Assembly: GCF_000378605.1 (NCBI RefSeq)
Contig: NZ_KB905155.1
Span: 1-64,000, forward strand
Reading direction: 5' to 3'
From: Thioalkalivibrio sp. ALJ21
Lineage (GTDB): Bacteria; Pseudomonadota; Gammaproteobacteria; Ectothiorhodospirales; Ectothiorhodospiraceae
Length of the DNA: 64,000 nucleotides
Part shown: positions 24,694-33,329 of the stretch, one piece after another
Layout of the letters: each line of letters begins with the position of its first letter
Position numbering within the stretch: the stretch's first letter is position 1
The notes under the pieces: model-generated
The model's database searches: none
What the model was told of the DNA's origin: nothing
Seen by the model: only the letters and a program-made list of their open reading frames with translations
Program-made: the position numbers and the translations under genes

Positions 24694-25775
24694 TGCTCCC
24701 CGAGAAGGTCGATGTCCTGGTCGTCGGGCTGGGGCCGGGCGGCGCCTCGGCGGCGCGCGTGTGCGCGGCGGCCGGGCTGTCGGTCCTGGCGGTCGAGCGC
24801 AACAAGGCCTTCGGCGAGCCGGTACAGTGCGCGGAGTTCATCCCGAATCCCATGGGTGCCTATGCCAAGGCAGACGGGGTCCTGCTGCAGCGCATCGATT
24901 CGATGCAGAGCTTCCTTCCCTCCGGGGCCGTGGAGCACTCCGACTTCCCCGGCCTGATGGTGGATCGCGGCGAGTTCGACCGCGCGATTATCCAGGCGGC
25001 GAAGGCCAACGGCGCGCAGCTGGTGACTTCGACCCCGCTGCAGCGCGTGGATGCCGAGCGTCATGTGGCCACCGTCAAGCACCAGGGGCAGGAACACTCA
25101 GTCGAGTACCGTGTTCTGATTGCCGCCGATGGCCCGCATTCTCCGGTGGCCGAGTCCCTGGGGCTGCCCGCGCTGCCGGTCGTGCAGACCCGGCAGTACA
25201 CGGTGCCGCTCAAAAAGCCGTATACCGCGACCGATGTCTGGCTGTCGGACGACTACCCGGGTGGATACGCCTGGCTGTTCCCCAAAGGGGAGTGGGCGAA
25301 CCTGGGGCTGGGCGCGGACAAGCGCATCGAGAATGACATGAAGACGCCGCTGGAATCCCTGCATGCCCAGCTCGTCGAGCAGGGACTGCTGGGCGAGGAG
25401 ATTCGTCACCGCACAGGCGGCGCGATCCCGGTCGGTGGGCTGCGTGATTCGCTGTACCAGGGCGATGTCCTGTTCGTGGGCGATGCGGGCGGGTTTACCC
25501 ATCCGATTACCGGGGCCGGGATTGCCGCGGCGGTGGTGTCGGGCGAGGCGGCAGGCGAGGCCGCGATCGCGCATCTCGAGGGTGACGCCGAGGCCTTCGA
25601 CGATTACGATGAAGAGATGCGCGATCAGTACGGTCCGGCCCTGGAACGCGCCTGCAAGCGCCGCGCGTTCCTGAATGAACACTGGCGGACGCCGCGGGCG
25701 CAGGAAGATGCCACGCAGCGCCGCGGATGGATTGCTTTTTCCGAGTATTTCAACGATGGTGACCAGGCCGCGTAG
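24693..25775 (+). CDS. lipT: LipT, FAD-dependent oxidoreductase (geranylgeranyl-reductase-like)
   Basis: This 360-residue flavoprotein has FAD-binding VDVLVVGLGPGGASAARVCA, ribose-binding VERN, the RGEFDRAI segment, and the second FAD motif GDVLFVGDAGGFTHPITGAGI. It matches the geranylgeranyl reductase family member encoded between sLpl and lipS2 in sHdr-linked lipoate assembly clusters. It is thought to supply electrons to the LipS1/LipS2 radical SAM reactions. The start with GGGAGGCAGCAG upstream was taken; the frame is open for 70 further codons upstream but those overlap sLpl. Confidence 0.9.
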   Translation: MLPEKVDVLVVGLGPGGASAARVCAAAGLSVLAVERNKAFGEPVQCAEFIPNPMGAYAKADGVLLQRIDSMQSFLPSGAVEHSDFPGLMVDRGEFDRAIIQAAKANGAQLVTSTPLQRVDAERHVATVKHQGQEHSVEYRVLIAADGPHSPVAESLGLPALPVVQTRQYTVPLKKPYTATDVWLSDDYPGGYAWLFPKGEWANLGLGADKRIENDMKTPLESLHAQLVEQGLLGEEIRHRTGGAIPVGGLRDSLYQGDVLFVGDAGGFTHPITGAGIAAAVVSGEAAGEAAIAHLEGDAEAFDDYDEEMRDQYGPALERACKRRAFLNEHWRTPRAQEDATQRRGWIAFSEYFNDGDQAA

Positions 25776-25825
25776 GCCCGGTTGGCGGGTGCCCCGCACC
25801 CGGTGAACAACGCTGGAGGAATTCC

Positions 25826-26998
25826 ATGAGTGCAAGTGCAGAGGAGATGGTCGCGCCGATCAACTTTTACCGGCCCGACTATCACATCAAGACCCCGGAC
25901 ATGCGTTCGCCGGAGTACGTGCAGATGTCCACGGCGGCTGCGATCACGCTGGGCCTGGTGCCGGGCACCATGCACCGTACGTCCTGCACCCACTGCCTGA
26001 ACCTGCTGGTCACCTATCCGGAAGGCTGCCGCGCGAACTGCTCCTACTGCGGCCTGGCGCGCCACCGCGAGGAATCGCGTGACTACGCCGACCGCAACTT
26101 CATCCGCGTGGACTGGCCGACCGCCCGCTACGACGAGGTGATCGAGCGCGTCAAGAACAACTCCGATGCCGGCCAGTTCGAGCGCATGTGCATCTCCATG
26201 ATCACGCACCCGAACTCCGACGCCGACACCGTCGAGCTTCTGGAGAAGTGGGTCGCCGAGGTCAACCACATCCCGGTGTCGATCCTGTCCAACCCGACCA
26301 CCATGAGCTACGAAGACCTCCAGCTCCTGCGGGACAAGGGCGCCGACATCTTTACGGTCGCGCTGGATGCGGTGACCCCGGAGATCTTCGAGCGCACCCG
26401 TGGCAAGTCGGTCGAAAGCCCGCATAGCTGGGACAAGTACTGGCAGGCGATCGAGTGGGCCGCCGAGATCTTCGGTCCGGAGAAGTTCGGTGCCCACCTT
26501 ATCTGCGGCATGGGCGAGACCGAGGAAGAGATCCTGCAGGTCTGCCAGCGCATCCGTGACCTGGGTGGCCACAACCACATGTTCGCCTTCTTCCCGGAAG
26601 AGGGCTCGCTGATGGAAGACTGGAACCCGGTCCCGCGTGACCAGTGGCGCCGCGTTCAGCTGGGCCGCTTCGTGATCGACTACGCCGGCGGCCGCATCGA
26701 CGACATGAAGTTCAACGCCGACGGCCAGGTGGTGGACTTCGGTCTGCCTCAGTCCGAGGTCGACGAACTGATCGCCTCCGGCAAGCCGTTCCAGACCTCC
26801 GGCTGCCCCGGCAAGTCGGACGAGGAAGTCTCGGCCTGTAACCGCCCCTACGGCGATTCCAGTCCGACGGACATCCTGTCCTTCCCGTTCGCCCTCAACT
26901 CGACGGACGTCGGGTTCGTCCAGCGGCAAATGGCCGGGGAGGATGTCGGCACCTTCGACTTCGATGCCGACGAGGCCGAGGACGAGAAGTCCGCATAA
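25826..26998 (+). CDS. lipS2: LipS2-type radical SAM lipoyl synthase component
   Basis: This 390-residue radical SAM protein has the radical SAM cluster motif CX3CX2C at Cys68, 72 and 75 (GCRANCSYC) and upstream cysteines SCTHC at 54 and 57. A C-terminal block, SGCPGKSDEEVSACNRPYGDSSP, looks like an auxiliary-cluster site with a possible serine ligand, as in classical lipoyl synthase. Together with LipS1 it replaces LipA. It has a strong ribosome-binding site (GGAGGAATTCC) and is followed by a hairpin terminator, closing the lipoate assembly genes. Confidence 0.9.
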   Translation: MSASAEEMVAPINFYRPDYHIKTPDMRSPEYVQMSTAAAITLGLVPGTMHRTSCTHCLNLLVTYPEGCRANCSYCGLARHREESRDYADRNFIRVDWPTARYDEVIERVKNNSDAGQFERMCISMITHPNSDADTVELLEKWVAEVNHIPVSILSNPTTMSYEDLQLLRDKGADIFTVALDAVTPEIFERTRGKSVESPHSWDKYWQAIEWAAEIFGPEKFGAHLICGMGETEEEILQVCQRIRDLGGHNHMFAFFPEEGSLMEDWNPVPRDQWRRVQLGRFVIDYAGGRIDDMKFNADGQVVDFGLPQSEVDELIASGKPFQTSGCPGKSDEEVSACNRPYGDSSPTDILSFPFALNSTDVGFVQRQMAGEDVGTFDFDADEAEDEKSA

Positions 26999-27013
26999 AA
27001 CTCGATGTAGTCT

Positions 27014-27038
27014 GAAAGCCCCGGTCTCCGGGGCTTTC
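27014..27038 (+). terminator. Terminator after lipS2
   Basis: GAAAGCCCCGG-TCT-CCGGGGCTTTC is an 11-bp perfect stem whose right arm ends in TTT. Confidence 0.75.
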
Positions 27039-27248
27039 GCACGTCAGGGGGGTTGATTAGACGTTTTGAATATTCAGGTTTCGAGCGGGGATATTTCAGG
27101 GGCCCCGTCGAAAGAGCTCCCGGGGGGATGGGTCGTCCACCCGCGAGCGGTCACTGCACCACATAACCGGACCGGCGGCAGACAAGGGGGCCGCAGGTAA
27201 CCGGAGGTGCCGGGCCATACAACAAGAAGACCACCAAAGGAGAACAAC

Positions 27249-28577
27249 ATGGAAGCACGCATCATTCGCCGCAGTCTGGTGACGGTCGCGGTCGGCCTTG
27301 CAATGGGCAGCGCCGGCGTCGCCAATGCCACCAACGGCTACTTCTCGCACGGCTATGGCACCAAGGCCAAGGGCATGGGCGGGGTCGGCATGGCCATCTC
27401 CCAGGACGCCTACGCCCCCGGCATCAACCCCGCCGGTATCGCAGGCATGGAGTCCCGCATCGACGGCTCGCTCACTTACTTCCGCCCGGAACGGTCGTTC
27501 GAGGCCAGTGACCCCCACCGGCAAGCACAGGAAGGTGAATTCCCGCTCGCCGGTGGAAGTGTCGACAGCGACAGCAATAACTTCTTTATTCCTTCTCTCG
27601 CCTTTGTTCAGCAGATCGATGCCGACCGCTCCTGGGGTATCGCCTTGCTCGGTAATGGCGGGATGAATACGGATTATCCAGCGATCTCCCGCGACTGCAG
27701 TGGCGATGGCCAACCCGAGTCTGGCGCGGGAGTTTTCTGTGATGGCACCGCAGGTGTGAACCTCGAACAGCTTGCGATCATCCCGACCTATGCCCAGAAG
27801 TTTGCCGATGGCCGGGTGAGCGTGGGTTTCAGCCCGATTATTAGCTACCAGCGCTTCAGCGCAGAAGGGATCGGATCGTTTGGTGAGTGGAGCGAAGATC
27901 CGGACAACCTGAGTAGCGGTCGGACAGATTCGAGCTGGGGATATGGTGCACAGATCGGCGTCCAGGCCGAACTGGCCGAAGGGGCTCGGGTAGGTGCGAG
28001 TTATCGTTCCAAGATCCGGGCTGGCGATTTCGACCGCTACGCCGGGTTGTTTGTAAATGGCGGGGAGTTCGACATACCGTCGACGTACGGGCTTGGCTTC
28101 TCGGTGGATGTTAGCCCCCGTGTGACTCTCTCTGCCGATTATCAGAGGATCCGTTATTCCGAGATTGATGCAATTGCCAATCCGTCCGCCAATATTTACG
28201 GCGTGATGGCGGGTGATCCCGATTCACGATTCGGTGGATCCAATGGTCCTGGGTTTGGCTGGGATGACGTAGATGTGTTCAAGTTTGGTGCCCAGATCGA
28301 CGGGGGTAACGGCTGGATCTGGCGGGTAGGTTACAACCGAGGCGAGAACCCGATCAGCTCGGACGATGTGACCCTCAACATCCTCGCGCCCGCTGTGATG
28401 GAAGACCACTTTACCTTCGGCTTTACCCGCGAATTCGGACAGCACGAACTGAATTTCGCTGCCATGTATGCGCCACGTCAGCGGGTCAGGGGCGAGAACT
28501 TGTTCTACCAAGGGCAAGAGGTCGAGATCGAGATGCGGCAGTACGAGCTCGAGATCGGGTACGCGTACCGCTTCTGA
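27249..28577 (+). CDS. FadL/OmpP1-family outer-membrane porin
   Basis: The protein is 442 residues with a signal peptide (SLVTVAVGLAMGSAGVANA). It starts with the FadL-type mature N-terminus (TNGYFSHGYGTKAKGMGGVGMAISQDAYAPGINPAGIA) and ends with aromatic beta-strands and a terminal Phe (YELEIGYAYRF), as needed for outer-membrane insertion. FadL proteins admit hydrophobic molecules across the outer membrane. It sits directly after the lipoate and sHdr genes, so import of a hydrophobic sulfur compound or fatty acid is possible. The middle and end of the gene use more A/T-ending codons than the neighbours, a hint of different ancestry. AAAGGAG precedes the start. Confidence 0.88.
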   Translation: MEARIIRRSLVTVAVGLAMGSAGVANATNGYFSHGYGTKAKGMGGVGMAISQDAYAPGINPAGIAGMESRIDGSLTYFRPERSFEASDPHRQAQEGEFPLAGGSVDSDSNNFFIPSLAFVQQIDADRSWGIALLGNGGMNTDYPAISRDCSGDGQPESGAGVFCDGTAGVNLEQLAIIPTYAQKFADGRVSVGFSPIISYQRFSAEGIGSFGEWSEDPDNLSSGRTDSSWGYGAQIGVQAELAEGARVGASYRSKIRAGDFDRYAGLFVNGGEFDIPSTYGLGFSVDVSPRVTLSADYQRIRYSEIDAIANPSANIYGVMAGDPDSRFGGSNGPGFGWDDVDVFKFGAQIDGGNGWIWRVGYNRGENPISSDDVTLNILAPAVMEDHFTFGFTREFGQHELNFAAMYAPRQRVRGENLFYQGQEVEIEMRQYELEIGYAYRF

Positions 28578-28790
28578 TCGATGGCGCCCGGGCGGCCGTA
28601 GTCGGCCGTACCGGTGCCCGGCGCGGGCTTCGGGATGAGCTGCCGGCCCTGGAGGAGGGGCCGGTACCGCCAAGGAAGGCGGGCAGTGTCGGACACCGGG
28701 ACCCATCGGGGGGTGGGGCCCGGGCCTTTTCGTCGGAAGGCATCCTGATCGAGCCTGTGCTCGAACTAGCAAAATCCAAAGGAGAATCCC

Positions 28791-29762
28791 ATGCGAGCAA
28801 TCCACGCATTGCGCGGAGGCATTCGCGTGCCTGCCGTTCTCGCGGTTATCGGCGCGTGCCTGTTGACCCTGGGCGCAGCTGCCACAGCGTTTGCAGACGA
28901 TGTCTATCGGCCGCTGGTGCTGGCCTATACCACGTCCGGCTCCGATGTCAGTAGCGAGGCGGAGACGGTCCGTGAGCGACTGGAAGGGGCCGATTTCCAG
29001 ACCCTGGGCGAGTATGCCGTCAGCGACGATCGCCATGTAATCGTCGTGACCCACGATGACCTGCTGGCGGTGGCGGGTTCCCAGGATCGGGCGGCGTACA
29101 TCGCACCCATCCGGGTCGCCGTGACTGCGACTAAAGGCGAGGTTCAGGTCAGCTACAACAACCTCGAGTACTTTCGGCATGCCTATCGCATCGACGCCTC
29201 GGTGACGGACGTCAGCTCGCGCCTGGCCGACGTGCTGGGCGACGAGCAGCACTTTGGCTCGGAAGACGGCATGACCCCAAGGGAGCTGCAGCGCTACCGC
29301 TACACCTTCGGTATGGAGCGGTTCGATGCCCCGTATGACCTGGGCAGCCACGCCTCGCGTGACGCCGCGCTGGCGGAGCTCGAAGCCGGTCTTGGGGAAC
29401 GTCGTGGCGGCGTGTCAGAGGTCTATCGTGTGGATATCCCCGGAACGGACGCCACCCTGATCGGCGTGGCGATTCGGGCCGATGATGGCGCCGATTCCGA
29501 GGCCACCGACCTCAACACCCTGGAGACGATCGACGTGCGCGAGCTTCGCCACACCGCCTACGTGCCATACGAGATCCTGGTGGAGGGGGGCGATATCGAG
29601 GCGCTGCACATGCGTTTCCGTGCGGCGCTGCACTGGCCGGACCTGCGCATGCTCGGCGATCACAGCTTCATGCAGCTTCGCCGCGTCCCGGGCGCGCTGG
29701 AAGATGCCCTGCGCGAGGTGGCCGGCTTTGAGGAGCCCGAAGACGACGGTTTCGACTGGTAG
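28791..29762 (+). CDS. Exported protein with DUF302-like domain
   Basis: The protein is 323 residues with a signal peptide (VPAVLAVIGACLLTLGAAATAFA). The first half resembles DUF302, with a helix-strand start (SEAETVRERLEGADFQTLGEYAVSDDRHVIVVTH) and the characteristic VAVTATKGEVQVSYNNLEYF. The second half is a different alpha/beta domain ending in an acidic tail. No cysteines are present in the mature protein. It is likely periplasmic, and its function is not known. It has a strong ribosome-binding site (AAAGGAGA) and its own terminator, so it is probably expressed as a single gene or with fadL. Confidence 0.7.
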   Translation: MRAIHALRGGIRVPAVLAVIGACLLTLGAAATAFADDVYRPLVLAYTTSGSDVSSEAETVRERLEGADFQTLGEYAVSDDRHVIVVTHDDLLAVAGSQDRAAYIAPIRVAVTATKGEVQVSYNNLEYFRHAYRIDASVTDVSSRLADVLGDEQHFGSEDGMTPRELQRYRYTFGMERFDAPYDLGSHASRDAALAELEAGLGERRGGVSEVYRVDIPGTDATLIGVAIRADDGADSEATDLNTLETIDVRELRHTAYVPYEILVEGGDIEALHMRFRAALHWPDLRMLGDHSFMQLRRVPGALEDALREVAGFEEPEDDGFDW

Positions 29763-29820
29763 AAGCATAACGCCAGGGATGGCGAACGAACCCAGCTAAT
29801 AGCCCAGGGTTCCTCTCAAG

Positions 29821-29847
29821 AACCCCGGTCCGCCGGGGTTTTTTTAC
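29821..29847 (+). terminator. Intrinsic terminator after the DUF302-like gene
   Basis: AACCCCGG-TCCG-CCGGGGTT stem running into a T tract. Confidence 0.88.
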
Positions 29848-29904
29848 GGCCGGGGGCTGGACTTGTTTATGCTCCCGGTTCACTCGCGGCAGGACGCACG
29901 CCCC

Positions 29905-30324
29905 ATGAAATCGATGAAGATCGCCAACATCGGCGAGATCCGTAACGAACTCAACAAGTACAAGAAGGGCAAGAAGCTCGATATCCACCAGTTCAACCAG
30001 GTCGCGCGCCTGGCCTGGCTGGGCAAGATCGTGATGCAGCCCCTGGATCTCGAGGACCCCGACTGCCAGTCCTTCCTGGTGTATATCCAGGAACCGGAAG
30101 AGCTGGCCGCGCATTTTTTGAATACCGACCAGGAACTGACCGGCGGGATCCACATCATCGATGGCGAGCAGGCCATGGCCATGGTGGAGATTATGCGCAG
30201 CGGCGTCGAAGAGCGCGCCAAGCTGTACGAGGACCTCTCGCGCAGCGACTTCTACTTCCGCTACTTCTACAAGCCCGGCAAGGACGACGAGGCCCCGTCC
30301 GAGCAGGACAAACCCGAGGGCTGA
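29905..30324 (+). CDS. Unknown soluble protein (139 residues) upstream of a lipoate-ligase-like gene
   Basis: I do not recognise this protein. It is cytoplasmic by composition, with a basic N-terminal segment (RNELNKYKKGKKLDIHQFNQVARLAWLGK), a central acidic alpha/beta part and an acidic tail. It has a single Cys (DPDCQSF). Two ATG codons nine bases apart are possible; the first was kept. It ends 3 bases before the next start, so the two genes are almost certainly coupled and may act together. Confidence 0.7.
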   Translation: MKSMKIANIGEIRNELNKYKKGKKLDIHQFNQVARLAWLGKIVMQPLDLEDPDCQSFLVYIQEPEELAAHFLNTDQELTGGIHIIDGEQAMAMVEIMRSGVEERAKLYEDLSRSDFYFRYFYKPGKDDEAPSEQDKPEG

Positions 30325-30327
30325 TCC

Positions 30328-31374
30328 TTGGTCGCATCCACGGTCACCCCGGAATGGATTGATGCCGGGGCCCGCTCCGCGGAAGAACTCCACGCCCTGT
30401 ATACCGGTCTGGCGGGCAGCACGCCGCCGGAATCGCCGTTGCGTGTGTTGTGGGTGCACTCGAGAGAGGCCCATATCTCCGTGGGCGCCAGTCAGGACGC
30501 GGCCGTGGATCTGGACCTGGCCGCCTGCGAGGCCAATGGCGTGCCCGTGGTGCGCCGTCCGCTCGGGGGCGGCTCTGTCTGGGTGGATGCCGACCAGGCC
30601 TGTTTTTTCCTGATTCAGCCGCGCCAGGTCCTCGCCCGTGGCCACCGCCACCTGTTCGCGCTGGGGCTGGGCATCGCGATGGATGTGCTGCGCGAGCTGG
30701 GCCTGGAAGGCGTCGAGGCGCGCGGCCAGGATGTCTGGGTACAGGGGCGCAAGATCATGGGTACCGGTGCGGCCACGCTGAACGAGGGTTGCGTGTTTGG
30801 TGCCAGCTTCCTGCGCCGGTTCCCGGTGGAACGCTTTCTCGCCTGCGTGCATGCACCCAGCGACGGCTACCGCGAATGGCTGCGCCCGGCATTGGAGGAG
30901 GGCATGACCGATTGTGCCGCACAGTGCCCGGAGGCGGCGCCGACCCCGGAACGTCTGGAGGCTGCCCTGAGCGAGGTGCTGGAGCGACGCTTCAGTACCC
31001 CTGCGCGGCGTTACCGTCCAAGTGCCGCGGAATACGACGAGTGGCTGGCGGCCGGGCGCGAGGAGCTCGCCGACCTGGCCGATAGCCAGGGCGGGCCGGC
31101 CATCCGCGACGGCATCCGCGTGAATCGCGAGAACCACGTATTCGAGACGAGCGGCCATTGCGGCCGCCTGCGCTTGCATATCACCGGGACACACATTGCA
31201 CGCATTTGGTGCGAGGACCCGAGCGTGGATCGCGTACTGCGCGAGACCCTGGTGGGCGAGTCGCCGGAGCGCCTGCGTGTGCGCTCGCGCCTGAACGGCC
31301 AGCTCGACGCGGTGATCGTCGACGAGGTCAGCGCGCGCATCGACGGTCTCTACCGAGGGATCGCCGCCGCCTGA
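30328..31374 (+). CDS. Second lipoate-protein ligase/octanoyltransferase-like protein (TTG start)
   Basis: The protein is 348 residues in the LplA/LipB/BirA superfamily. The signature RRPLGGGSVWVDADQACFFL corresponds to RRxxGGGxVxHD with Trp-Val-Asp in place of the usual His-Asp, and GQDVWVQGRKIMGTGAAT keeps the catalytic Lys of GRKI. The C-terminal third is an accessory domain different from that of sLpl. The only start that keeps the whole domain is TTG, with GAGGG seven bases upstream. It could act on LbpA or on classical 2-oxo-acid dehydrogenases; linkage to the sHdr/lip genes favours LbpA. This is inference. Confidence 0.8.
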   Translation: MVASTVTPEWIDAGARSAEELHALYTGLAGSTPPESPLRVLWVHSREAHISVGASQDAAVDLDLAACEANGVPVVRRPLGGGSVWVDADQACFFLIQPRQVLARGHRHLFALGLGIAMDVLRELGLEGVEARGQDVWVQGRKIMGTGAATLNEGCVFGASFLRRFPVERFLACVHAPSDGYREWLRPALEEGMTDCAAQCPEAAPTPERLEAALSEVLERRFSTPARRYRPSAAEYDEWLAAGREELADLADSQGGPAIRDGIRVNRENHVFETSGHCGRLRLHITGTHIARIWCEDPSVDRVLRETLVGESPERLRVRSRLNGQLDAVIVDEVSARIDGLYRGIAAA

Positions 31375-31428
31375 TCCTGCTTTGCACGCCGCTGGATACT
31401 TCCCCAAAAAGCTTTACGAGGCGAACCG

Positions 31429-31815
31429 ATGTCCGAACCGACCATTCAGCGCCGGCTGGAGAAACGCCTGATCCTGATGAGCCAGGATCAGGCGATGATC
31501 GAGCAGATCCGCGCCGCATTGCCGGATGACTGGCATCTGCACCCGGTGACCGATCTGGAAGAATTGGGCGCCTGGAACGAGGTGCTGCTCTACCGCTTCC
31601 TGCTGCTGGATCTGGACGAGATCGAGGTGTTCGACCCGCTGGACGTAATCCGCATCCTGCGCATGGAGTATCAGATCAACCTGCCCGTGTTCTGTTTTGG
31701 CGGGGACCAGGACATCCGCGACGAGATGCGCCTGGCGCGGGCCGATCGCTTCTTCGATCGCGAGGAGATGGTCGAAAAGCTCCCCGAGTTCATCCGCATG
31801 TACGACTGGGGCTGA
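31429..31815 (+). CDS. Receiver-like (pseudo-receiver) protein, 128 residues
   Basis: The fold pattern is that of a response-regulator receiver: LILMSQDQAMIEQIRAAL where the acidic pocket should be, FLLLDLDE with an Asp at the phospho-acceptor position, then LPVFCFGGDQD. The acidic pair normally found after the first strand is replaced by SQDQ, and no clear Lys follows the last strand, so it may not be phosphorylated normally. There is no output domain. It follows the second ligase gene by 54 bases and ends at a terminator. Function unknown. Confidence 0.6.
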   Translation: MSEPTIQRRLEKRLILMSQDQAMIEQIRAALPDDWHLHPVTDLEELGAWNEVLLYRFLLLDLDEIEVFDPLDVIRILRMEYQINLPVFCFGGDQDIRDEMRLARADRFFDREEMVEKLPEFIRMYDWG

Positions 31816-31825
31816 GCGCCCCATC

Positions 31826-31860
31826 AAAAAGGCCCCGGGCGTTAGCCACGGGGCCTTTTT
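31826..31860. terminator. Bidirectional terminator between convergent genes
   Basis: AAAAAGGCCCC-13-GGGGCCTTTTT; A and T runs on both sides allow it to end both the receiver gene and the opposite 105-residue gene. Confidence 0.9.
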
Positions 31861-31905
31861 GATTCGCGGATCCGCATGATGCGGATCGCGGGGCATCGCA
31901 CGGCC

Positions 31906-32223
31906 TTAGCCGATCCAGGCGTGCTCCAGCACGTCGATGCGGATCTTCTCGTGGTAGGTCTCGCCGTTGGCCTCGATCACCAGGTCGCCCACGCGGGTGC
32001 CGGCGGTATCAAAGCTGAATTTGCAGTCGAAGGTGCCCGGCAGGGACACGCTGCTCTCGCACAGGGCTTCGCCTTCCACCGAGAACTTGCACTGGGCGGT
32101 GCCGGAGCCGTTCAGCAGGGCCTGCACCCGGAATTCCTCGTTGATCGGGCGCCGGTAGACTTCCGGATCGCGATTCGGGTTGTACTGCAGGTTGTTCAGC
32201 TTGACGAGTTTGACAAGTTTCAT
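31906..32223 (-). CDS. Small protein of unknown function (105 residues), divergent from cbbQ
   Basis: I do not recognise this protein. It looks like an all-beta, possibly immunoglobulin-like domain (EEFRVQALLNGSGTAQCKFSVEG, SLPGTFDCKFSFDTAGTRVGDLVIEANGETYHEKIRIDVLEH). Three cysteines (QCK, LCES, DCK) are spaced in facing strands. There is no signal peptide. GAGGA six bases before the ATG supports the start. It shares a 245-base divergent promoter region with the Rubisco-activase genes. Confidence 0.7.
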   Translation of the reverse strand: MKLVKLVKLNNLQYNPNRDPEVYRRPINEEFRVQALLNGSGTAQCKFSVEGEALCESSVSLPGTFDCKFSFDTAGTRVGDLVIEANGETYHEKIRIDVLEHAWIG

Positions 32224-32468
32224 ACCGGGTCCTCTATTGACGCGCTGAATCCGAGTTGCGGGCGCCTTCACCTGCCCGATCCCGTACCGGGAAGGGCGTT
32301 TGGTTCATGGAAGTGCGCAGGTTCGATAGAATATAAACAGCCAATGATACAACAAAGCCTGCGGGAACACGACGGGATGCCACGGGGCATGCCGCCAGCC
32401 CGGCGGAGGGTAACGCCGCTCCCGCGCATACACCAGTCCCGGCCCCCGCGGTCGGCATCGGAGATCCC

Positions 32469-33329
32469 ATGAAGAACCTGATTAACCGTATCCGCGGTGT
32501 GGAACGTGACGTGATCGAGAAGCCCGGTGACGCGGGCGATGCCCCGTTCTACAAGGCCCAGGGCGACGAGATCGAGATCTTTCAGGCCGCGTACTCGAAG
32601 CGCCTGCCGGTGATGCTCAAGGGCCCGACCGGCTGCGGCAAGACCCGCTTCCTGGAACATGTCGCGCACACCCTCGGCCAGCCTCTGGTCACCGTATCCT
32701 GCCACGAGGACCTGACCAGCTCGGACCTGGTCGGCCGCTTCCTGCTGGAGGGCGAGGAAACCGTCTGGCAGGACGGCCCGCTGACCCGTTCGGTCAAGGA
32801 GGGCGCGATCTGCTATCTCGACGAGATCGTCGAGGCGCGTACCGACACCACCGTGGTCATTCACCCGCTGACCGACCACCGTCGCCAGCTGCCGCTGGAC
32901 AAGAAGTCCCAGATCATCGACGCGCACGAGGACTTCATGCTGGTGATCTCCTACAACCCCGGTTACCAGACGGTACTGAAGGACCTGAAGCCCTCGACCA
33001 AACAGCGCTTTGTCGGTATCCACTTCGACTACCCGGCCGAGGATGTCGAGCGCGAGATCGTGGCCAAGGAATCTGGTGGTCTGGATGCCGATCGCGTGGA
33101 AAAACTCGTGGCGGCCGGCCGCAAGGCCCGGGCCCTGAAGGACCACGGACTGGAAGAGGCGACCTCCACCCGTGCGCTGGCCTATGCCGGCGAGCTGATG
33201 CAGGCGGGTCTGAGCCCGCGCGTGGCCTGCCGCGCCGCGATGATCGCCCCGATCACCGATGACCCCGAGCTGATTCAGGCGCTGGAAGAGATCTTCGACG
33301 CCCACTTCCCCGAGTCCGAAGCCGCGTGA
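32469..33329 (+). CDS. cbbQ: CbbQ, MoxR-type AAA+ ATPase of Rubisco activase
   Basis: The protein is 286 residues with Walker [11 protein letters not shown] (residues 51-60) and Walker [11 protein letters not shown]. The MoxR/CbbQ/NorQ pattern is continuous ([44 protein letters not shown]). It forms the hexameric motor that, with CbbO, removes inhibitory sugar phosphates from form I Rubisco. NorQ is the main alternative. The large CbbO-size partner and absence of nor genes favour CbbQ, although cbbLS is not in the window. It overlaps cbbO by 4 bases (GTGA). Confidence 0.85.
   Translation: MKNLINRIRGVERDVIEKPGDAGDAPFYKAQGDEIEIFQAAYSKRLPVMLKGPTGCGKTRFLEHVAHTLGQPLVTVSCHEDLTSSDLVGRFLLEGEETVWQDGPLTRSVKEGAICYLDEIVEARTDTTVVIHPLTDHRRQLPLDKKSQIIDAHEDFMLVISYNPGYQTVLKDLKPSTKQRFVGIHFDYPAEDVEREIVAKESGGLDADRVEKLVAAGRKARALKDHGLEEATSTRALAYAGELMQAGLSPRVACRAAMIAPITDDPELIQALEEIFDAHFPESEAA

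Noticed and set aside
28580-28720. GC-rich inverted repeats after fadL as a mobile element end
   Set aside because: Short stems (CCGGCCC/GGGCCGG) with no transposase, target duplication or second copy in the window; most likely transcript-end structure.
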